Below are positions 1-5,666 of a stretch of 7,434 nucleotides of DNA, piece after piece. The notes under the pieces were generated by a model. That model saw only the letters and a program-made list of their open reading frames with translations. It was not told the DNA's origin and did not search any database. The position numbers and the translations under genes were made by a program. This stretch comes from a bacterium (GTDB taxonomy: Bacteria > Spirochaetota > JAHITG01): contig JAQTRT010000159.1 of the NCBI GenBank assembly GCA_028711675.1, forward strand, positions 1 through 7,434. Direction: 5' to 3'. Within the stretch, counting starts at the first letter, position 1. The number at the start of each line of letters is the position of its first letter.

Positions 1-299
1 TTGACAAACTGATCGGGCATTTTAAAGATATCCGTGAGTTTGATTCCGGACCAGAGACTGAAGAGCTGGTCCATCTTCCCGGCTACCAGGAAAGCGCCGT
101 TAAGGGCGCCTATGGATGTGCCGTATACGCCTTTCAACCGGACATCAAGGTCCAGGAGGGCTTTCATGACTCCCAATTCATACGCACCTTTGGCCCCGCC
201 TCCGCCCAGGATCAGGGCATATTCCTTGTTCAGGCCGGCCGGGGAAAGTGTCCGGATAAGGCTGGAATCCATTATTTTATCTAAAATCGTGTTATTCAT
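1..299 (-). CDS. Patatin-like phospholipase, N-terminal part (runs off the window)
   Basis: Reading the minus strand from the ATG at 299 gives 99 uninterrupted codons up to the window edge. The patatin/iPLA2 fold is recognised by two motifs. The glycine-rich oxyanion motif GGGGAKGAYELGV lies at about residues 32-44. The nucleophile elbow GTSIG is at 60-64 (G-x-S-x-G), making Ser62 the likely catalytic serine. The partner Asp of the Ser-Asp dyad lies beyond the window. Family members hydrolyse acyl esters of phospholipids or other lipids. There is no signal peptide, so the protein is probably cytoplasmic or peripheral to the inner membrane. The start is supported by AAAGGA 8 nt upstream; the ATG 5 nt further upstream hits a stop two codons later. 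It is transcribed away from the ABC operon and separated from it by a repeat-rich spacer. The specific substrate cannot be inferred. Confidence 0.9.
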   Translation of the reverse strand, partial: MNNTILDKIMDSSLIRTLSPAGLNKEYALILGGGGAKGAYELGVMKALLDLDVRLKGVYGTSIGALNGAFLVAGKMDQLFSLWSGIKLTDIFKMPDQFV

Positions 300-323
300 A
301 TCATTTTTCCTTTAAGGATACTT

Positions 324-343
324 ATTTTAACTGGAATGTCAAG
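324..343. repeat. Direct repeat, copy 1 (20 bp)
   Basis: The sequence attttaactggaatgtcaag occurs here and again, identical, at 476-495. Both copies lie the same way round and each is followed, 8 or 13 nt later, by a GGGG(G)ACGGT motif. This suggests two related repeat units in tandem rather than a target-site duplication, because the copies do not directly abut the inverted repeat between them. Confidence 0.8.
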
Positions 344-351
344 TGAATTGA

Positions 352-464
352 GGGGGACGGTGCGTGACATTTTGACATTTATTATAGATGTTATAATATT
401 TTTATTAAAAAGCCATGATATTATATACTTTGTATAAATGTCAAAATGTCACGCACCGTCCCCC
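352..464. repeat. Palindromic element with perfect 31-bp inverted repeats (MITE/REP-like)
   Basis: Bases 352-382 are the exact reverse complement of 434-464 (31 of 31 positions). The outer tip is GGGGGACGGTGCG and the inner part holds two tandem copies of TGACATTT (365-372, 373-380). The 51-nt centre is AT-rich and contains a further 8-bp pairing (392-399 with 418-425), so the whole element can fold as one long hairpin on either strand. No transposase is encoded here. The size and shape fit a non-autonomous palindromic element such as those mobilised by REP-associated IS200-like transposases; that link is inference. On the plus strand the last arm is followed by ATTTTTT (465-471 region), so it might also act as a terminator for transcripts entering from the left. 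Confidence 0.85.
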
Positions 465-471
465 ATTTTTT

Positions 472-526
472 ACTAATTTTAACTGGAATGTCAAGATGTA
501 TCAGGTTTGGGGACGGTAAAATTAGT
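472..526. repeat. Second repeat unit: 10-bp inverted repeat actaatttta/taaaattagt
   Basis: Bases 472-481 pair perfectly with 517-526 around a 35-nt loop that contains the second 20-bp direct repeat copy (476-495) and a second GGGGACGGT (509-517). The latter matches the tip of the 31-bp inverted repeat at 353-361 but continues differently (AAAATTAGT instead of GCGTGACAT). It appears to be a sequence variant, or the remains, of the same kind of palindromic element, into or beside which the 352-464 element lies. Confidence 0.6.
476..495. repeat. Direct repeat, copy 2 (20 bp)
   Basis: Identical to 324-343 with an offset of 152 bp. The following GGGGACGGT motif has an offset of 156 bp from its first copy, so the whole unit (repeat, short variable spacer, GGGGACGGT) is repeated. 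Confidence 0.8.
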
Positions 527-553
527 TGAAAATAAAATATTGGAGTATATATT
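526..553 (+). promoter_or_regulatory. Candidate sigma-70 type promoter of the ABC operon
   Basis: TTGAAA (526-531), a 16-nt spacer and TATATT (548-553) resemble -35 and -10 boxes on the plus strand. They lie just after the repeat cluster and about 100 nt before the ATPase start. The surrounding DNA is AT-rich, so chance matches are common; no operator is evident. Confidence 0.3.
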
Positions 554-657
554 AATTTACTCAAGTATTGATATAAGGTCGATCGAGCGGGAGATTTATG
601 CAATAAAATCATCAAACCGGCGTCTTGATAAAAAGAGCAGGAAGAAAGGAGTGGAAT

Positions 658-1335
658 ATGAACATCATAGAGATCAACAACGTAAAAAAGGATTATCCTC
701 TTGGCCAGACCACGGTCCATGCCCTCAGGGGTATCGATCTGACCATCCAGGAAGGGGATCTGATATCCATCATCGGCCCTTCCGGCAGCGGAAAGACCAC
801 CCTGCTCAATATCATCGGGTGCATCGATTCAGCCACAGAAGGGAGCGTGAAGATCGCGGACAAGGAGATCACGCGGATGAACGACAAGGATCTGACCAAT
901 CTCCGTCTTTATAAAATAGGCTTTATCTTCCAGACCTTTAATCTTATCCCGGTGCTGGATGTTCTGGAGAACGTGGAATTCCCTCTCTTATTGATGAAAC
1001 AGTATACGCGGGACCAGATCAGAAAAAGAGCGGAAAAACTGATCGGGGAAGTGCAATTAAAGGAATATATCCGCCATAAGCCTTCGGAACTGTCGGGCGG
1101 GCAGAGGCAGCGTGTGGCCATTGCCAGGGCCCTGGTGACCAATCCGGACATTGTCCTGGCCGACGAGCCGACCGCCAATCTTGATTCCGAGACAGGGGCC
1201 ACGATCCTGGAACTGATGAAAGAGATGAACGAGATCGAGAAAACCACTTTTATCTTTTCTACGCATGACGCGGACGTGCTGAAATACGCCAAACACGTGG
1301 TAAAACTGCGTGACGGCCATGTTGTCGAACATTAG
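658..1335 (+). CDS. LolD/MacB-type ABC transporter ATP-binding protein
   Basis: This 225-residue protein is the ATPase of an ABC transporter acting at the cytoplasmic face of the inner membrane. All hallmarks are present in order: Walker A GPSGSGKTT at 40-48, Q-loop glutamine at 92 within FQTFNLIP, signature LSGGQ at 145-149, Walker B IVLADEP at 165-171, D-loop NLDS at 174-177 and the switch histidine at 203 (STHD). Length and the FQTFNLIP and NLDSETG stretches fit the LolD/MacB/FtsE branch, which powers mechanotransmission across the membrane rather than pulling substrate through a channel. The start at 658 is chosen over an in-frame ATG at 625 because AAAGGAG lies 6 nt upstream and the family normally begins just before the first strand (here MNIIEINNV). 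It is followed after 13 nt by the first permease, and the stop codon overlaps that gene's ribosome site, so the two are probably co-translated. Confidence 0.96.
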   Translation: MNIIEINNVKKDYPLGQTTVHALRGIDLTIQEGDLISIIGPSGSGKTTLLNIIGCIDSATEGSVKIADKEITRMNDKDLTNLRLYKIGFIFQTFNLIPVLDVLENVEFPLLLMKQYTRDQIRKRAEKLIGEVQLKEYIRHKPSELSGGQRQRVAIARALVTNPDIVLADEPTANLDSETGATILELMKEMNEIEKTTFIFSTHDADVLKYAKHVVKLRDGHVVEH

Positions 1336-1348
1336 GAGTCAATCACCC

Positions 1349-2872
1349 ATGCAATTATTATTTAAGATCGCCTGGAGAAATATCCTGCGGCACAAGGGGA
1401 AAAGCCTTGTCATCGGGATCATCCTGTTTCTCGGTTCTCTGATTATGACACTGGGGAACGGTGTTATTTCCGGCATGGACAAGGGGATCAGCGAGAACAT
1501 CGTGAACCGTTTTACGGGCCACGTGGTCCTCGTCTCCACGAACCAGGAGCAGGATAATGTCCTTTTCTCGCACATGGGAAAGAGCGTGGAAGTGATATAC
1601 GGTTATACCAATATCAGGAAGATACTGGACAGGCAGCCTTATATTGATAAATACCTGCCGACAGCCAGGGGAATGGCCATGGCCCTGTCCGAGGATGCGG
1701 AGCCTGCCTATACCATCCTGTTGGGCGTGAAGTTCGAGGATTACAACAGGATGTTTGAGAACAACGTGGAGATCATTGAAGGCCACGTGCTTAAAAACGA
1801 CCAGAGGGGCTGCCTTATCACGTCAGAAAGCAGGAAATCGCTCTATGATTACACGAGTTCCTGGCTGGTGCCTGAGAACACACCCCTGATCCGTTCCAAT
1901 CTCAGCCCGGAAGCCCGTTCCAACCAGGACTCCCTTATCCTGAAAACGAACGTGGTGATCATGGGTTTCGGGGATGATGACCTGGCTATGGATATCCGTG
2001 TTCCGATCAAAGGCATTTTTAAATACAAGCGCTTGAACAAATTGTGGGAATATTTTAATCTCATCGATATCGAATCTTTCAGGGAATGTTTCAGTTACGT
2101 CACCGGAGCTGATGCCGCTGTCTCCCTCCCGGCGGAGAAGCAGACGCTTTTATCCATGGAAGGGGCCAATCTGGACAATCTGTTCGACAACACGGTGACC
2201 AGCGTGGCGACAAAGGCCGGCGGATACGATTTCCAGACCATGAAACATGAGACCAGGCGGAAGAACGTAAAAGTGAATATCGATGCCGGCGCCTATAACA
2301 TGGTCCTTGTCAAACTGGAGAAAGATATCCGGCTGAACCAGGCTGTGTCCAGGCTGAACAAAGAGCTGAAAAAACAGCGCGTGGATGCGCGTGCCATTAC
2401 CTGGAAGAAAGCAGCAGGACAGGTTGCGGACATGGCTACCATTGTCCGGGGTTCTCTGTTCGGGTTCGTTCTTTTCATCTTTTTTGTGGCTATTATCATT
2501 ATCATGAACACACTGAGCATGGCTGCCATCGAACGGACCTCCGAGATCGGCATGATGAGGGCCGTGGGCGCCACCAAAGGATTTATCGCCAACATGTTCA
2601 TCGCGGAAACATCCCTCCTTTCCCTCTTTTTCGGCGGCTTGGGTATTCTCACGGGTATTATCCTGATCAAGATCGTGGCTTCGCTGAACATCAGCACCAC
2701 CAACGATATCCTGCAGCTGCTGTACGGAGGGGATACGTTCCAGCCGCAGTTGAATCTCGGGGATATTATAAGCGGAATCCTGCAGCTGGTCGTTGTCACC
2801 GTGATCGCGGTCCTGTATCCGGTCAAGGTAGCCAAGCAGATCACGCCGCTGGAAGCCATTGCCAGGGATTAG
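1349..2872 (+). CDS. FtsX/MacB-type ABC transporter permease (first of two)
   Basis: This 507-residue inner-membrane protein has the four-helix layout of the LolC/LolE/MacB family: a cytoplasmic basic start (WRNILRHKGK), TM1 at about 19-39, an extracytoplasmic domain at about 40-368, and TM2-TM4 at about 369-390, 422-442 and 471-491. The FtsX-domain hallmark ERTSEIGMMRAVGATKGF follows TM2 at 395-412, and the family C-terminus PVKVAKQITPLEAIARD is intact. After TM1 comes TGHVVLVS (56-63), a motif also seen in the next gene. The periplasmic domain (about 330 residues) is larger than that of typical LolC/E, whose whole chain is about 400 residues. The start at 1349 is preferred over in-frame ATGs at 1310 and 1319 because AGGAG (1334-1338, overlapping the upstream stop) is 10 nt away. 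It likely forms a heterodimer with the next gene product and binds the ATPase. Substrate is unknown; lipoprotein or lipid handling is inferred. Confidence 0.93.
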   Translation: MQLLFKIAWRNILRHKGKSLVIGIILFLGSLIMTLGNGVISGMDKGISENIVNRFTGHVVLVSTNQEQDNVLFSHMGKSVEVIYGYTNIRKILDRQPYIDKYLPTARGMAMALSEDAEPAYTILLGVKFEDYNRMFENNVEIIEGHVLKNDQRGCLITSESRKSLYDYTSSWLVPENTPLIRSNLSPEARSNQDSLILKTNVVIMGFGDDDLAMDIRVPIKGIFKYKRLNKLWEYFNLIDIESFRECFSYVTGADAAVSLPAEKQTLLSMEGANLDNLFDNTVTSVATKAGGYDFQTMKHETRRKNVKVNIDAGAYNMVLVKLEKDIRLNQAVSRLNKELKKQRVDARAITWKKAAGQVADMATIVRGSLFGFVLFIFFVAIIIIMNTLSMAAIERTSEIGMMRAVGATKGFIANMFIAETSLLSLFFGGLGILTGIILIKIVASLNISTTNDILQLLYGGDTFQPQLNLGDIISGILQLVVVTVIAVLYPVKVAKQITPLEAIARD

Positions 2873-2874
2873 TC

Positions 2875-2880
2875 AAGGAG
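2875..2880 (+). promoter_or_regulatory. Ribosome binding site that fixes the second permease start
   Basis: AAGGAG lies 1 nt before an ATG at 2882 but 7 nt before the in-frame ATG at 2888. The former spacing is too short for normal initiation, so 2888 is the likely start and the protein begins MKLLLKINE. Confidence 0.75.
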
Positions 2881-2887
2881 CATGAGA

Positions 2888-4663
2888 ATGAAATTATTGT
2901 TGAAAATAAATGAGATCAAGCTGATCGCGCGGATCAGCCTCCGGAACCTGTTCAGGCAGCGGAGGCGGAACATCCTTCTCGGCATCGCCATTGCGTTCGG
3001 GATGATGATCCTTGTCCTGGCTAACTCTTTTTCCAACGGCATCACGGACAACCTGTTCAACCGCCTGATCGTCTATGCCACAGGGCACATCGAAGTGCTG
3101 GCTACGGAAAAAGGCCGTTTTAACACTTCCATCACGCGGGATAAGGAAAGGATCGAGAATATCATTAAAAAGAAGATCAAGGATATGCGGTTCATCAATG
3201 AGAGCATCGTGGCTTTCACGCGGGCTATCGGCAACGGCAAGGCTGAGAGTGTTATCGTGGTCGGGATCGATCTTTCCAATGACAATGATCCCGGAAGTGT
3301 GAAGTGGGAGATCGTTAAAGGAAACATCGCCGATTTTACCAACGGGAAGGTGGAGTTCCCGTATATGGTCCATGAAGAAAAGGCCAAAGACCTGAACATC
3401 AAGATAGGGGATACGGTCAAGGTGAGGCTGAGCACTATCTACGGCCAGCAGCAGACAGCGCGGCTTACGCTTGTGGCCATAGCCAAATCAGCGGGAGTTT
3501 TCCAGAGTATGGCCACATATCTCCCGTTCCATAAATTAAAAGCCCTTCTCGGGTATAAACCCTGGGAGAGCGGATCTCTGCAGGTTATCTTAAAGGATCC
3601 GAAAACCTCCATTTTCCAGGCCAATAACCTGTACCAGGCGCTGAAACCTGACCTGGCGATCATATTCGGGGAGTTACGGAGCGTTACTTCTTTTTCCCCG
3701 GCAACCGCCCTCTCTTTTTACAAGGAGAGAAGCCTGGTGACCCTGCTGACCAATAAAGTGAAATCCCTTCAGGGCAATTTTCAAAACGTTACCAATGAAA
3801 AGAGGATCGCCGTCAGCACAGACCTGGCCCGTTCTTTGAACGTATCCGTAAACGATAAAGTGCAGTATGTCTTTAAGAATAAATTCGGAGGAGGATCCAC
3901 GACCAACAGTTTTACGATAAAATCTGTTTTTGATCCCAAGGGCGTTCTGGACAAAAAGACTGTCCTTTTGAACGAGAACGACCTTTATGATATTTACTAC
4001 AAGAAAGCCCTGCCGGATGATTACCGGAACTACAAGGAGGCTTTTGTCCCGTCCACGAACTGCCCGGTCTATGCCAGCCTGGCTACGGAATGGCGTCTGC
4101 TTCCGCGTTCGCGGGACAACGCTTCCATGGAGAAGAAATACAGCGACCTGAGCAAGAGCAAATGGAAGGGGATCGCGCTGGACGTACGGACCATGTATGA
4201 AACAGCCAGCCAGGTGGTCCAGCTGGAGGTGGCTCTCAATATCATCACGTTCGTGGCTGTGCTCATCCTGTTCTTCATCATCCTCATCGGAGTGGTGAAC
4301 ACTATGCGCATGTCCATCAGGGAAAGGACCAGGGAGATCGGCACCATCCGGGCCATCGGCATGCAGAAAAAGGACGTGAGGAACATCTTCATCATGGAGA
4401 CCTTCTTTCTTTCCTTCTTTGCTTCTCTGGCAGGGGTAGTGGCTGGTTTTCTGGTCATGGGTTTCCTTTATCTGTTCCGTTTCAGCACTGCCAGTGCCAT
4501 GAGCATTCTGCTGGTGGACCGGCATCTTTATTTTGTCCCCACAGTGGGCATGATCCTGTTCGATATCATCATTATCCTGCTGATCTCGGTGGTTACGGCT
4601 TATTTCCCGTCCCGCCGGGCGGCGAACCTGACGGCAGCCCAGGCGTTACGGCATTATGAATAA
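2888..4663 (+). CDS. FtsX/MacB-type ABC transporter permease (second of two)
   Basis: A 591-residue paralogue-like partner of the preceding permease. It starts with a basic cytoplasmic segment (RNLFRQRRRN, 19-28), then TM1 at about 29-47, an unusually long extracytoplasmic region at about 48-448, and TM2-TM4 at about 449-471, 502-526 and 552-573. RERTREIGTIRAIGM at 478-492 is the FtsX-domain hallmark, and the C-terminus PSRRAANLTAAQALRHYE follows the family pattern. ATGHIEVL at 64-71 after TM1 corresponds to TGHVVLVS in the first permease. The two proteins differ in length (507 and 591) and elsewhere in sequence, so a LolC/LolE-like heterodimer is more likely than a recent duplication. The large periplasmic domain is the expected docking surface for a periplasmic partner, here plausibly the LolA-like protein encoded next. 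It sits 15 nt after the first permease and ends the compact three-gene unit. Confidence 0.93.
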   Translation: MKLLLKINEIKLIARISLRNLFRQRRRNILLGIAIAFGMMILVLANSFSNGITDNLFNRLIVYATGHIEVLATEKGRFNTSITRDKERIENIIKKKIKDMRFINESIVAFTRAIGNGKAESVIVVGIDLSNDNDPGSVKWEIVKGNIADFTNGKVEFPYMVHEEKAKDLNIKIGDTVKVRLSTIYGQQQTARLTLVAIAKSAGVFQSMATYLPFHKLKALLGYKPWESGSLQVILKDPKTSIFQANNLYQALKPDLAIIFGELRSVTSFSPATALSFYKERSLVTLLTNKVKSLQGNFQNVTNEKRIAVSTDLARSLNVSVNDKVQYVFKNKFGGGSTTNSFTIKSVFDPKGVLDKKTVLLNENDLYDIYYKKALPDDYRNYKEAFVPSTNCPVYASLATEWRLLPRSRDNASMEKKYSDLSKSKWKGIALDVRTMYETASQVVQLEVALNIITFVAVLILFFIILIGVVNTMRMSIRERTREIGTIRAIGMQKKDVRNIFIMETFFLSFFASLAGVVAGFLVMGFLYLFRFSTASAMSILLVDRHLYFVPTVGMILFDIIIILLISVVTAYFPSRRAANLTAAQALRHYE

Positions 4664-4672
4664 ACAGAGAAT

Positions 4673-4815
4673 ACAGGAAAAAATTGCCTGACAGGATTTA
4701 CAGGATGGACAGGAAATTAATTGAAGATTTAGTATTAAAAATTTTAAGTATGTAATCAATTATTTTTTAATTTTAAAGTTTTTTATTAAATTGTTTATCC
4801 TGTTAATCCTGTCAG
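4673..4815. repeat. Inverted array of ACAGGA hexamers with 9-nt phasing
   Basis: ACAGGA occurs at 4673, 4691, 4700 and 4709 (steps of 18, 9 and 9 nt), and its complement TCCTGT at 4798 and 4807 (step 9). Within this, ctgacaggatttacaggat (4688-4706) matches the reverse complement of 4797-4815 at 18 of 19 positions, around a 90-nt very AT-rich loop that also contains a 13-nt palindrome (4735-4747). It fills most of the 222-nt gap between the permease and the LolA-like gene. It could be a dispersed palindromic repeat, a processing or termination structure, or a protein-binding array; the sequence does not decide. Confidence 0.75.
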
Positions 4816-4829
4816 AAATTGTTTTTAAT

Positions 4830-4858
4830 TTGTAATTGTTTGTGGTTTTTAATAATAT
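4830..4858 (+). promoter_or_regulatory. Weak candidate promoter for the LolA-like/barrel gene pair
   Basis: TTGTAA (4830-4835), 17 nt, then TAATAT (4853-4858) lie about 28 nt before the start at 4886. The match is poor and the region AT-rich, so read-through from the ABC genes is equally possible. Confidence 0.2.
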
Positions 4859-4885
4859 CCGGATAAATGGAGAAGGAGAAAAGAG

Positions 4886-5653
4886 ATGGTTAAAAAAAGT
4901 TTAATACTGGTCATGGGCGCCCTTCTGTTGATCCCGTGCCTGCTGGATGCCATATCCGTAAGCGAGATCATGAAGAAGATGGAACAGATGCAGGACCAGG
5001 GAGTGGATATTTCGGCCAAGGCCGTGCTGACGCATCAAAAAGTGAGGCAGGGAGTGAAAATATACGAGTCCCTCTTTTTCCGGAGGGACAGCGACGATTC
5101 TTTTCTGATCATCATGACCTCTCCGGAAGTGGAGAAAGGGAACGGTTACCTGAGAGTGGGTGATAATTTCTGGATGTACCGGAGGAACACGCGGACCTTT
5201 CAGCACATCAGCCGGGATGAGGAGATCAGCGGCACCGATGCCAAGGCCGGAGATTTTGAGAAAAGGAAATTTACCGAGCTTTACAGGCCTGTGACCGATA
5301 AAGGCAACCGGGAGATCATGACCGAAGAGATGCTGGGAAAGAAGCCTGTTTACCGTTTCGAGGTCATAGCCAAGGTGAATGATGTGACCTATCCCAAGGA
5401 GATCTACTGGGTGGAAAAGGAAAATTTCCTGCCGCTCAAGGTGGAATCCTATTCCCTCTCGGGAACCCTCATGCAGACGGCATATTACCCGAAATATACA
5501 CAAATCCAGGGGAAATATATTTTTCTGCAAGGATTGTTCGTGGATGAATTCGAGAAGGGGAACAAGACAATTCTGGAATTATCCGGGATCTCTCTGGATA
5601 AACTGGATAATTCCCTTTTTACAAAAGCTTATCTGGAGAATTTGAGTAAATAA
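4886..5653 (+). CDS. LolA-like periplasmic outer-membrane lipoprotein-sorting protein
   Basis: A 255-residue exported protein. MVKK followed by a hydrophobic stretch and LLDA at 19-22 forms a Sec signal peptide, with likely cleavage after Ala22; Cys18 is preceded by proline, so it does not form a good lipobox. The mature part fits the LolA-like superfamily (half-open beta-barrel carriers with a hydrophobic groove), in particular the family described as outer membrane lipoprotein-sorting protein (Pfam LolA_like). Points of match are the GDNFWMY block at 92-98, the following RNTRTFQHIS strand, SGTDAKAGDFEKR at 115-127, and the late KEIYWVEKENFLPLKVE segment at 171-187. Such proteins ferry or bind acylated cargo in the periplasm. 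AAGGAG 7 nt upstream supports the start. It is followed after 13 nt by the outer-membrane barrel and preceded by the ABC genes, suggesting it bridges the permeases and the barrel. The cargo is unknown, and it is not canonical LolA. Confidence 0.85.
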   Translation: MVKKSLILVMGALLLIPCLLDAISVSEIMKKMEQMQDQGVDISAKAVLTHQKVRQGVKIYESLFFRRDSDDSFLIIMTSPEVEKGNGYLRVGDNFWMYRRNTRTFQHISRDEEISGTDAKAGDFEKRKFTELYRPVTDKGNREIMTEEMLGKKPVYRFEVIAKVNDVTYPKEIYWVEKENFLPLKVESYSLSGTLMQTAYYPKYTQIQGKYIFLQGLFVDEFEKGNKTILELSGISLDKLDNSLFTKAYLENLSK

Positions 5654-5666
5654 GGGGTACTATCAG

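Noticed and set aside
34..315. Plus-strand open frame of 93 codons
   Set aside because: It lies opposite the patatin-like gene, whose motifs are unmistakable on the minus strand; the plus-strand translation is basic, proline-rich and motif-free.
372..397. TTGACA ... TATAAT inside the inverted repeat as a promoter
   Set aside because: The spacer is only 14 nt, and TTGACA is part of the repeat arm in both orientations; the promoter at 526-553 is better placed.
352..464. Possible CRISPR or integron attC-like site
   Set aside because: There is only one palindrome pair, no regularly spaced repeats with unique spacers, and no cas or integrase gene.
324..495. 20-bp direct repeats as a target-site duplication around the 31-bp inverted repeat
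   Set aside because: The direct repeats are separated from the inverted repeat ends by 8 and 11 nt, and the following GGGGACGGT is repeated too, so a duplicated unit explains them better.
421..720. Minus-strand open frame of 99 codons spanning the repeat and the start of the ATPase gene
   Set aside because: Its translation is largely the inverted repeat and the antisense of the ATPase start, with no ribosome site and no recognisable domain.
507..914. Plus-strand 135-codon frame overlapping the ATPase gene
   Set aside because: Its second half is a frame-shifted, low-complexity Arg/His/Gln-rich reading of the ATPase gene, which itself carries all ABC motifs in the correct frame.
2293..2859. 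Minus-strand 188-codon frame with hydrophobic stretches
   Set aside because: The hydrophobicity mirrors the transmembrane helices of the permease on the other strand; it has no supporting start signal.
3674..4525. Minus-strand 283-codon frame
   Set aside because: Antisense to the second permease, with a His/Asp/Gln/Glu-rich composition typical of shadow frames and no domain.
4901..5530. Minus-strand 209-codon frame
   Set aside because: Antisense to the LolA-like gene, His/Leu-rich, no family resemblance.
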